The notes under the pieces: generated by a model | Seen by the model: only the letters and a program-made list of their open reading frames with translations | What the model was told of the DNA's origin: nothing | The model's database searches: none | Assembly: GCA_945643635.1 (NCBI GenBank) | Contig: CALZFC010000062.1 | Span: forward strand, 1,490,001-1,554,000 | DNA from: Allodiplogaster sudhausi | Taxonomy: Eukaryota; Nematoda; Chromadorea; Rhabditida; Diplogasteridae | Length of the DNA stretch: 64,000 nt | Direction: 5' to 3' | Translations under genes and position numbers: made by a program | Part shown: in pieces, positions 43,001 to 52,311 of the stretch | Numbering within the stretch: position 1 is the stretch's first letter | How the letters are laid out: each line of letters opens with the position of its first letter

Positions 43001-43296
43001 GATAACTATTTATCAAATGATTAGAAATTATCGATTTTTTAATAGTAGCACCCGCTCTCTATAAGCAACCTAATGTACCATTTAAAATATTTTAGTTTTT
43101 CCTAGAACAATAGTTATGAACGAGGATGCATTTGGACGCGTCCGACTCGTCCGACGCGTCCTTGGTACCAAGATCCTATGCGGGACTGTATATGTACATG
43201 TACTTCTTGGCATTCGATGAGAAGCGTAAATTTTCTTCTCAAATGACTGTTCTTTCTACCGATCTCCTCCCGTCGCGAGAACTCGTCTGCCGCCAT
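28450..43296 (-). CDS. Modular ankyrin-repeat protein with C-terminal DPY-30 motif (complete)
   Basis: Twenty-one exons join in phase, 701 residues: 43260-43296 (MAADEFSRREEI), 41750-41907, 41544-41646, 40139-40236, 38672-38773, 37151-37271, 36793-36905, 36333-36383, 36028-36150, 33973-34050, 33739-33840, 33599-33688, 33267-33446, 31167-31267, 30853-30955, 30418-30519, 29551-29637, 29327-29391, 29078-29170, 28747-28855 and 28450-28539. Three similar modules of about 200 residues follow each other. Each has a helical lead (DWIHTGNIGKLEELVLTGYA), a segment such as KIQAIHKAVETGNARAVKLL with RD, then ankyrin repeats (GLTPLHKGLLHGQTNTVRFL, GRTALHYAAADPNGEHMIKV, ending GAD) and GRTPDYYR. The tail VYLARTVAPVLTKALAEV plus RRPADPIGFISDWLQKYH is a DPY-30 motif, a dimerising helix pair that docks on partner helices in COMPASS and axonemal complexes. 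Likely a scaffold; partners unknown. The acceptor at 37272 lacks AG. Confidence 0.85.
31047..31155 (-). repeat. (GA)n tract in an ankyrin-gene intron
   Basis: About 110 bp of GA on the plus strand, so CT in the sense of the gene, in the intron upstream of the exon ending at 30955. Confidence 0.85.
31358..33072. mobile_element. TTAA-flanked palindromic element (family D), copy 1
   Basis: The left 830 bp is repeated as an inverted, diverged copy on the right, with the centre near 32210. Ends read TTAAGAGAGC at 31358 and GCTCTCTTAA at 33072. Mirror pairs include CATCATCATCCGATTTTTTTCC with its complement near 32935, and GATCGATGAATGCGC near 32548 with its complement near 31871. It fills most of the intron between the exons at 33267 and 31267. 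No open frame of note. The TTAA edges resemble the PALTTAA palindromes known in Caenorhabditis. Confidence 0.85.
33451..33560 (-). repeat. GA tract serving as sense-strand CT before an acceptor
   Basis: GA-rich on the plus strand. On the minus (gene) strand it is a CT tract ending directly at the TTCAG acceptor of the exon ending at 33446. A second short GA run at 33692-33722 does the same for the exon ending at 33688. Confidence 0.85.
34050..34125. repeat. Tandem duplication of about 33 bp in an intron
   Basis: Two near-identical units of AAAGATATACACA followed by CTTTAAAAATATCTAAAC lie directly after the exon ending at 34050. Confidence 0.8.
34288..36019. mobile_element. TTAA-flanked palindromic element (family D), copy 2
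   Basis: A 1.73-kb palindrome with arms of about 800 bp and centre near 35130-35200. Ends are TTAAGAGAGCC and GGCTCTCTTAA. It shares internal blocks with copy 1 (TAAGAGCTCTCAC, GAGATCTTCAAATG, GCATTCATCGATCCATAACT) but its outer arms differ. The right end stops 8 nt before the GT donor of the exon starting at 36028, so the intron begins GTGTGTAT and then enters the element. A run of 10 C lies at about 34640 in only one arm. Confidence 0.9.
36432..36520 (-). repeat. GA tract in an ankyrin-gene intron
   Basis: GA-rich on plus, CT in gene sense, about 50 bp upstream of the acceptor of the exon ending at 36383. Confidence 0.75.
37272..38671 (-). other. Intron with GT donor but no AG acceptor
   Basis: The upstream exon ends GAG GAT AAG/GTTAGG; the next exon must start CAC GGC CAC ACG (HGHTPFYYR) to keep frame and module spacing. 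The bases before it read TTGTTTTCG and no AG occurs within about 60 bp upstream. Phase is kept on both sides. A missing A in a normal TTTTCAG would explain it. Confidence 0.6.
37880..38002. repeat. Duplicated GA-rich unit
   Basis: A unit containing GATGGAGAGAAAAACCGAG and ATAGAGAAAGAGGA occurs twice in tandem in the long intron between exons at 38672 and 37271. Confidence 0.75.
38793..39026 (-). mobile_element. MITE-like element (family E), copy 2
   Basis: Inverted-orientation copy of the element at 9973-10257, about 234 bp, with ends TTAAAGGAGGTATCCG and GGATACTTCCTTTAA. It begins 19 nt from the acceptor side of the ankyrin exon ending at 38773, so it lies where the branch point of that intron would be expected. 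Confidence 0.8.
39188..39320. repeat. GA microsatellite
   Basis: GA-rich run in the intron between exons at 40139 and 38773; CT in gene sense but more than 400 bp from the acceptor. Confidence 0.75.
42055..43188. mobile_element. TA-flanked foldback element (family B), copy 1
   Basis: A 1134-bp element in intron 1 of the DPY-30/ankyrin gene. Arms of about 455 bp are inverted repeats (42055-42514 and about 42733-43188) around a loop of about 215 bp. Ends read CAGTCCCGCCCAGGATCTTG and the mirror ending GCGGGACTG. A TA lies on both flanks. Just inside each end is a short tandem of GGACGCGTC-like units. No coding potential. Confidence 0.9.
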
Positions 43297-43465
43297 GTAG
43301 TAGAAGTGGCTGAAGACGCCGACGTGCGATCGTGCGCGTGCGCCGGGCGCTGCGGCTGCGTGGCCGGCCGCAACGCGGCACGCAACGCGTCGGTCGTCGA
43401 CCGCGACGCGTCGGCCCTCGGCCGGCGACTCCGCCTCAAGTCGACCGGTCAGCGCGTCGGGTGGT
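43297..43465 (-). promoter_or_regulatory. Short GC-rich spacer between two same-strand ankyrin genes, operon-like
   Basis: About 170 bp separate the stop of the upstream paralogue (43466-43468) from the ATG at 43296. The spacer is GC-rich with repeated GTCGAC and GACGCG motifs, has no AATAAA, and ends GTCTTCAG followed by 13 nt to the ATG. In nematodes a TTCAG just before the start codon of a downstream gene at this spacing fits a trans-splice acceptor in an operon. This is an inference. Confidence 0.45.
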
Positions 43466-46400
43466 CTAGCAGAATGACGAGGAAGTGGATGAAGGGAAGG
43501 CGGATGGAGACCGCTTTGAAACAGTCGAGCACGTCATCATCTCTTCCAAGCTGCCTTCATCGCTGAGAAATTGAAAAATGAGAGGGCGAAGAGGGGTACG
43601 ATGGGAAGAAGCCCGCGAATATTTGAGCAGCTTTCAGCCAGGGGCCTCGCGAGGCCCTCCGAAGGAGTGTTGGGAGCTCCTCCGGAGAGATGAGTGGTAA
43701 CGAATTCATATCCATACACAGATCAACTGCTTCCGCATTCAGGTCACGATATCGCCTTCGAGTTTGAATAAAATTCATTCTCTGTCACTCTCTTTCTCTT
43801 TCTCTCTCTCTTTCTACTTTACCGCTCTTTCTCTCTTTTTCTCGTACTCTATCTAACTCTCTCTCTCTATCTTCCGCGCTCTCTCTCTCTCTCACTTTCT
43901 ATCTCAATCTTCCGTTCTCTCTCTCTTTCTATCTCAATCTTCCGCTTTCTCTCTCTCTTTATCTCTTTCTCGAACTGGGAAGCATCATCTGACTTGTGTC
44001 TTTCGTACTCACAACCTGCTGGGCGTCCGGGTTGAAACCGGTAAAGTGCCTGCGAGACGCGCAAAACTCAACCCAGAATCATGAATTTCCAATGTTAATA
44101 AAAATTTAGAACGAATAAGAAATGCTCGGATGGCGTTCGGGCTAAAAAAAATTCTGGCAAGGAGGACAGCCAAGATACTCAAAATCATAATTCCGAAAAC
44201 TTTCAAATGTTTTATTTCCTTCTTCATTCCTGAACAGAATTTATAAGAAGGAATGTTATTAATTATTAAGCGACATGAAGAAGAAACCCGTCGTAAAATG
44301 CATAATTTATATTTCGGAAACCAATTTTCATATTTTGTTGCTGTTTTTTCATCTAATATGGGGTTAAAAATATTTTGTTTAGAAAATGTAAATACAAGCA
44401 TTGTTTAATGAACAACAATTCTTTTAATTATTCTTTTCATAATTTAAATGCCAAAACATTTCTCTCCGCTCCAAACCGGGATCGAAGGTGTCGTCTTCGG
44501 TGGAGAGCGAGTTCGCGAGCGTCGGCGAAGGTTCCATCGGCCGCATGAACAGCGATGGCTTCTCACGATACGCCGACGGCGTGTATCCTTCCTTCAAAGA
44601 AAAAAAAAACAAATTTAAATATTCCGCCAAAACTTTGCTTCTAGCATCCTGACTTCATCGCGAATATGCTCGTCGCCGCCGGCGCCAACAAGTGTGTCGT
44701 AGATCGCGTTGCTCTGGATGGCCGCGTAGTGGAGGGGAGTGCGGCCGTGCTATTATGTACACATGTACATACAGTACCGCCCAACATTTCAGGTACATAA
44801 ATTAATTAGATTAATTAGATTAATTAGAAATAATTTCAATTGGAATTTGAGCGATATTAGGCACTTTTACGCAGTTTCTTGTGTTTGTTAGGGTGGTTTT
44901 TGACATGCTGAACAAGTACATACAGTCAGATTTTAAAAAGAATCTGAACTGACCGTTTAAGAACGAATTCGGCCGATTTTGGGAGGGCCATGGCCGTGTT
45001 TTAGGTACCTTCGATAACACAAGATCGAAAACACGGCCATGGCCCTCAAAAAATCGGCCGAATTCGTTCTTAAACGGTCAGTTCAGATTCTTTTTAAAAT
45101 CTGACTGTATGTACTTGTTCAGCATGTCAAAAACCACCCAAACAAACACAAGAAACTGCGTAAAAGTGCCTAATATCAAATTCCAATTGAAATTATTTAA
45201 ATTAATCTAATTAATTTATGTACCTGAAATGTTGGGCGGTACTGTACATGTACATTGGCAAGTCTACATGCAAATTTGCTACTATATGATGTCATCATTT
45301 GAAGCATTTTTCCTTTTAGATGGCATTTTATTGAGTATTACGGTAGATTTTAAGGCTCTCGACGGCCACGTTTAGCAAGAATTAAAAACCTGATCGACAA
45401 TATCGATAGCATCAGGAAAATCAACAGCAAGTCGTTCGACAATCGAGTGCTTCTCTCGGAGAACGGCCATTTGAAGGAGACGCATGCCTTGAAGATACAT
45501 GAAGACCATTTGCACACAAGAGCCCTCGAGCCCGGAAGACAACGCTCTGAGTGCTATCTCACTACCAATCAGCCACCGTGCCCTTCGTACCCCTGGGGTC
45601 GCGTGCTCGCATCAACTCGTCGTCGACTACGTGCACCAATTGCTTCTCGTCATCCTTCTCGAGGCAGTCCACGGCGCGTGCGAGGCGTTGCTCAAGGATA
45701 TTATTTCCTTAACCATAAGTTGAGCATGTAACCTTTACAAGTTCAATTCTCCTATCCTTGCGTTTTTTCTTTCTCTCTCTCTCACTCTTCCTCTCTCGTT
45801 TTCCCTACCTCCATTTCTAGTTCTCATTCTCGCTTTCCCTCTTACGTTCTTTCTCTCTTTGCCTCTCTCTCTCTCTTCTCGTTCTCTCTCTCTCTTTACC
45901 TGAAGAGAGCGAAATTCCGCGACAAATCGAACGAGCGCGTCATCTGCGACGTGCTGCTGAAGATATCTGAATGAAGGAGAAGTAAGCAGTGAAAGTTATG
46001 CCAGGCCAACAAAAAAAGCGTAACAAAAATGATAAAGTGAATTAATATTCATTTATTACACCAAAAAATTTTTAATTTTGACGACACTACAATTGTCCAT
46101 GCCGAACCACAAAAAATTATTTTAATACGTTGAATAAATACAAAAGAAGGCAGAAATGAGCCCGCTGACCTGGTGATGTGCGCGGCGTTGCCGGCCATCT
46201 GGACGTCTTCGAGGACAGCGAACTGGGCGCGGTCGAGAGGGTCGATGGTGGCCAGGCGAGTCGTCACTGCGGCCGCCGCCGCCGCTGCCACGGCCGACGA
46301 AGATGCCGAATCGCTGCCGTTCTGGAGCGCAGAAAAGAATTATTGCAAAAAAAATTTTAATTTTCGAACCATATTTTGTTTCTTTTTGAGAACCATTATT

Positions 46401-46896
46401 CTGAACTGAGTCAAGAATAGATCGATTTAAACTTTTTAAGCAGTCACATGTAGATTACGTTAAAATAGGGTTCGTATGAGCTCCAGATATAAAAGGTAGC
46501 AAATTGTCTGAAATAAACTATTCTAATTAGGTTAAGCCTGGATCCCATGTACATATTTTAGAACTCTTAATTTTACGCCGCTCATTGTCAGCATCGCATT
46601 TCCTGTGTTCAGTGAACAACAGCTTTTTCTCCATCTGGACACATTAAACCCCAGGGGCAACTTTGTCTTTTTTGTCTTTTTTTTAAAGGGGAAATTTGGT
46701 CGTGTTTGGTGCTCGCGACCGGCTTCTTCCTGATCGTCGCAGGACTCGTGGTCTTGGAGAGAAGTCGCACCGACTTCTTCTTCTTCTTTCTTCCCGTCCC
46801 TAATGGCATTCTTCCGAATCCCGACGGCGTCATCACAGATTGAAGTAAAGAATGCATCTCTCGCTCTGCTAAACGGATAGATGGCTTCCTCTCTTC

Positions 46897-46932
<36 letters not shown>

Positions 46933-49900
46933 CACCCCTTTCCCTTACTTTCTCTCTCTTCCTCTCTCTCTTTTCTTCAGTACTCTCTCGCATGCCATTT
47001 TCGCACGCTAACAAGTGAGATGACATTCATTCGATAAACAAAATGGCTATTATTAAAATGTTCCTGGGAAAGGGTAGTTTTAGTGCGCCTCACTGGGTTT
47101 GATCAGTCAGGTTAAAAAAAGGCACTACAAATGTTAGCAAAAAATCTTACATTCTAACAACACACAGATTCTGTGCTCGCGCTAAAGTAAGGTAAGCCAT
47201 GAAGACAGGCAATTATAACATATGTTTACAAACAGGAAAAGGAAAATAATATGAAAATATATTTATGCCAACAATAAGAAAGCGAGAAGCAGGAAGTTGA
47301 GAGCGCCATATACAGAATCTGGACGCAATTTGATATCTGTGCGCAGAAGCCGAAATAGATGAGAGAGGGCCAATCAAGGGAAGTAAGATTGTACGCGAGG
47401 CTACCCGTAGGATACGCCTCATCGCAAGTAGTCCGGGCCGGGATTTGTGACGATCTAACGGAAGAGCGGCCGGCTTTGGATGGCTTTATGGGTCCCAGAG
47501 AGGGAGGCGGTGGCGGCTGGCCAAATCCCGCTCCAATGCGTTCGAACCAACCGGATTTCGATTTCTCCGCATATTCAGGAAATGCCCCCCATTGGGGGAG
47601 AAGACGGCTCAAGTACTAGAGGCTTGTACTACTTCTTCACTATTTCATAACGAATATTTGTCACACAAACACTGTCCCTTTGTTCTGCTGTCACACAAAC
47701 AGCAGAACAAAGGGACACACACTCATGCCACGGATTGTGCCTCTCAGGCAAGCGCGACAAGTCTAGGGTGCGGCGGAGCGGAAACACACTTGAACAAATA
47801 CGTCTTCATCGTAATCGATTCGGGATGGAAAGAGACAGAGAAGCTCGGCAGCGCCGAAAGAGCGAGAAAGGGAGAAGTGTGCATTAGTCAGAAAGCGACG
47901 GTCTTCTTCTGCTACGTCTTTGCATGCCAGACTTTCATTTACGGATCATCAGCCAAGAAAGGTGTTGGCTCGCTGCCAACCAGTCACAATCCTCTTATTT
48001 TTACTTATTCTACCACGTCATTTATCATCAAATGAGGCATAACCCAACTGTCTGTCTATTTAAAGCACAAATTCGCATTTCTTCAATGATAGCCTCAGTA
48101 AATTGCAGCAATATTTACGAGGTGGCACGTTAAGTACGTGCGTCAACATAAGAAAAAATTATATGTACATAGCTACATATGTATGCACAGTCCCGCCCAG
48201 GATCTTGGTACCAAGGAGGGGTCGGAGGGGTCGGAGGGGTCCAAATGCATCCTCGGTAATATCTATTTTCCTAGGAAAGAGTGAAATATTTTAAATGGCA
48301 CGTTAGTTTGCTCATAGAGAACGGATGTTACTGTTAAAAAATCGATAATTTCTTATCACTTGATAAGAAGTTATCAGTTTTTGCTTATAAAAAATTTCAT
48401 TTCTTATATTTTTCAATGAAATTTCTCCTGTACCATTATTTTATCTCTACCCACATCCCCAAATAATAAAATTAGAGATTGTATCATTCATAACGGAAAT
48501 CGATAAATGAGACCTTATCACTCATGTTCATTAGCTGAGAAGATTCGCCTAACGATTCTGAATCTAACTATGCAATCAGTTTTTCAAAATAAAAAGCCGG
48601 CTAACAATATATTTTTGCTTGTGTGTATTTGCATTACTTTCTTCAGGATTCTCCATTGTCTTGGACTTTGTCAAAATTTTGGCCTGGTATGATGCTTCAA
48701 ATCTAGGTTGCTGCAGTAGCATTGAACCTCAGAAATTTAGCGCGTGCAATTTTGTCTTCGGTTTAATTACCCAAGTTTGAGGTAGCGAAATAGCACAGGC
48801 AGAGAAAAAAAGGGATAGGCCCGCCCCCTCGGCCTGAGACGCCTCCCTCCCCTGTTCTTTCTGAAGAAAGACTTGCAAATACACACAAACATAAATATAT
48901 TGTTAGCCGATACTTTATTTTGAAAAACTGATTACATAGTTAGATTCAGAATCGTTAGGCGAATCTTCTCAGCTAATGAACATGAGTGATAAGGTCTCAT
49001 TTATCGATTTCTGTTATCAATGATACAATCTCTTATTTTATTATTTGGGGATGTGCGTAGAGACAAAATAATGGTACAGGAGAAATTTCATTGAAAAATA
49101 TAAGAAATGAAATTTTTTATAAGCAAAAACTGATAACTTCTTATCAAGTGATAAGAAATTATCGATTTTTTAACAGTAACATCAGTTCTGTATAAGCAAA
49201 CTAACGTACCATTTAGAATATTTTACTCTTTCCTAGAAAATAGTTATTACCGAGGATGCATTTGGATCCCTCCGACTCCTCCGACCCCTCCTTGGTACCA
49301 AGATCCTGGGCGGGACTGTATGTACATACATTCATACATATGTGCAGCAAGACCTCGTTCACCTTGTTTCCAATGAAACATTGATTCCAATTTTCCGATA
49401 ATTTCGGATTTAATTACTGCATACATATGATCACGCAGATAGTACTTTGTTAATGTTATAATTGTTGTTTACTTGCCACCCTTTTTCCTACTTCCGGTTT
49501 AAACAATTGTTCAACTTTTTTCCGTTGATTTGTTTGAAGAAAGCAAACACGTTAGCCAAATGGTATGCAAATGAGAAACAGAAGAAAACTAATTGCTCTC
49601 CCATCTCTTTTGTCATTGAGCGCTGGTGGAAACCATTCACGGCTGTCGAATTCTGAACGAAGGTAAAAATTGTTGCCATAGATGCCATAAATGGCAAGGA
49701 AGCAGTGCAAGTATTTGGCAAACTTTTAAATAAAAGTAAACAGTACGCAAGAGACGCAAGAGATGCGCGAGAATGGAAAGAGAGTACCTCGTCGCCCTCT
49801 TCGTCATCGTCGCCCTTCCTGTACCGGCCGAGGCTGCGGCCGCCCGAGTGAGGGGGCGTGGCCATCACCCACGCGTCGCCGCCGTTCGCATCCTCAAATA

Positions 49901-52251
49901 TCTCATTTATAAAAGACAATTGGTATTCAAACAAGGCTGCCGTTGAAATAATACGTAACAAAAAACGCTTATTTCACCAAATTGTTTTTTCCGTTTAATA
50001 AACACATAATTGTTGTACCGTAACCAAGGACGCGGCACGTCTTGCGAGGAATTTGCGTGCGTCCCGACCGCCAGGAACGTACTCGCTAGGCAGACGTCCC
50101 GACTGGAAGAAGCAGGGGAAAGAATAAGAGAGAGAGAGAGAGATGGAGGAGAAGGAGAGAGAAAGGAAGATGGAGACAGAGGGAGAGAGACGGAAAGAGA
50201 GAGAGAGAAAGCCGGTGTGGACTGAAGGAAGAGGGATATATACAGAGATATTTTGCAAGAAAGAGCGCGAGAAAGAATAAATATGATGAATATCTTTTAA
50301 ACGTGTGTGAGAAGCCCGAGCCTTCCTCCCCAGTCATCATAACACTCATGTCTCAAGTGCTACTTCAAGTAATGCAGAGATAGGAAAAATCTCGAGCGCA
50401 TGACTTTAACTGTGCCAAACAGAAATCCTTCAAGGGTCAAATTTTTATGTCGATTGCGCACTGGCTTTTCCTCATATATATAAATATAGCGAAACGTGTT
50501 TTACTCATTCGAGTTTTTGGTTAAATATTTTTTAGCCGACAGCTTCTTTCCAAGCTTTTCCCGCACTATTTTTATCTCCCTAACCGTGTTTTCTCCATGG
50601 ACATCATCTCGCAATCGCTTCGTGTTTTCTCCTCTCTCTCTTCAGCCTTCTTGCTCCCTTATTTCTCTCACCCTCTCTCTCTTTTCTGCTGCCGCCGTCA
50701 TACCTTATCTCGTATCTGCTCGGCCTGCGGGCAGATGCGCCGAAGATACTGCACGATATCGTGCCGATTGAGCATATACCTGCATAACAGGAGCGGGCTC
50801 GCTGTTCATCTAACAATCTAGCATACGCATGTTGAGGAGGGTAGAACGTTCAGTTTTTTTAAGGAATAAAGAGGCCGTACGCCGCATGGAGCGGCGTCAT
50901 GCCCGTGGCGGCGTCCCTGCAAAGCGCCATCCGCTTGTCGCACACGAGGTGCTTGACGGTTCTAGCGTCTCCGTCGCGGAGAGCCTGCCAGATCGCGGCG
51001 ACCTGGCATTGCAGTGTCTGGAAAACAAACAAACAACAACAATAACAGTAAGCTATATTTTTGAATAATTTTTTGATTTGTTTGCTTTTCTTACTTGTCT
51101 CCTTTTCTTTTATACCAAACAAAAAATTACTATTCCAAATTCAGCTATCGACGATAGGTTTATTGTAACTGCCATTCAGAATATTCAGGAAAAATACTAA
51201 AAGAAAATGGATATTGCATACAAAATGCTGACAATTGTAAATTGTATTAACAGAAAAGACAAGAAAAATAAAATAGCATAAATAATATTAATAATAATAG
51301 AAAAGAAGAAAGTCCAACCTGTAGTTGCATGACTTGGGGATAAGCGGCACCTGTCACGGGCTGCCTGAGATCGAGGCTTGCCTCGTCGCCTTGGAGGATC
51401 TCAAATTATTCATTTTACATCACTCTTTTTCTCTCTCATATTACTTTCTTTCAATACATATCATCTATTTTTCTCTAATTTTATCTCCAAATATATAAAA
51501 AAAAAGAGATATATTAAAGTACAGAAAAATAAAACTTAGAACAATCGCTCTTTGCTGCTTACGCTCGTAGAAAAAACAGATATAAGCCGGATAACAGTAA
51601 ACAAGAAAAATGAATAAATAGGAAATGAGATATTTGAAGAAAAACACAGAGAACGAGAGAGAAAGTCATGAGAGCGAATATAACGAAGAGTGGCCCGCGA
51701 TTAAAGCGTATTAATGACACCAAAATATGAACGGTGAATTAACGAAATACAAGCTATATTCGGTGCAAAATTAAAAAGGCACAGTTGTTTGCAATGTTTA
51801 AGCTTATTTTATTTCCAGTTAAATAAGTGAATAATGCTTAAATCCTCAAAAACGCGGGTTAACCTTATTTTCAATTTCACGAAGTACGCTCGGCGAGCAC
51901 CAATCGGCTTCGGGCACAACGGGCACTGCAAGAATTGGACTTTTTTGATTGCAACATATTAAGGTAGTTGCGTTATTAGATTGGAATTGATTGATTTATT
52001 TTTATAAAGAATAAAATGAAGCCAAAATGATCTTTGTAGGGAGGAACTCTCCCTCCACCTTGAGAGGAGCCTTCCACTGCCACCGCCACGCCATGAACTC
52101 CCCTACATTTGCTCTTCCTGGCAGCTTTCCCCCCCCTCGAGAGATGCACACCTCCGGAAATACGCGTTAATGGCATCCATAGCGGAGAAACATTTTCTAT
52201 CTCCCTCTCTTTTCCAATCTCCTTATCTCCGACTCACTCTCACTCTCGCTC

Positions 52252-52311
<60 letters not shown>

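Noticed and set aside
43126..43566. 146-codon plus-strand frame
   Set aside because: Antisense shadow of the ankyrin gene ends and of the GC-rich spacer; it also runs into a foldback arm.
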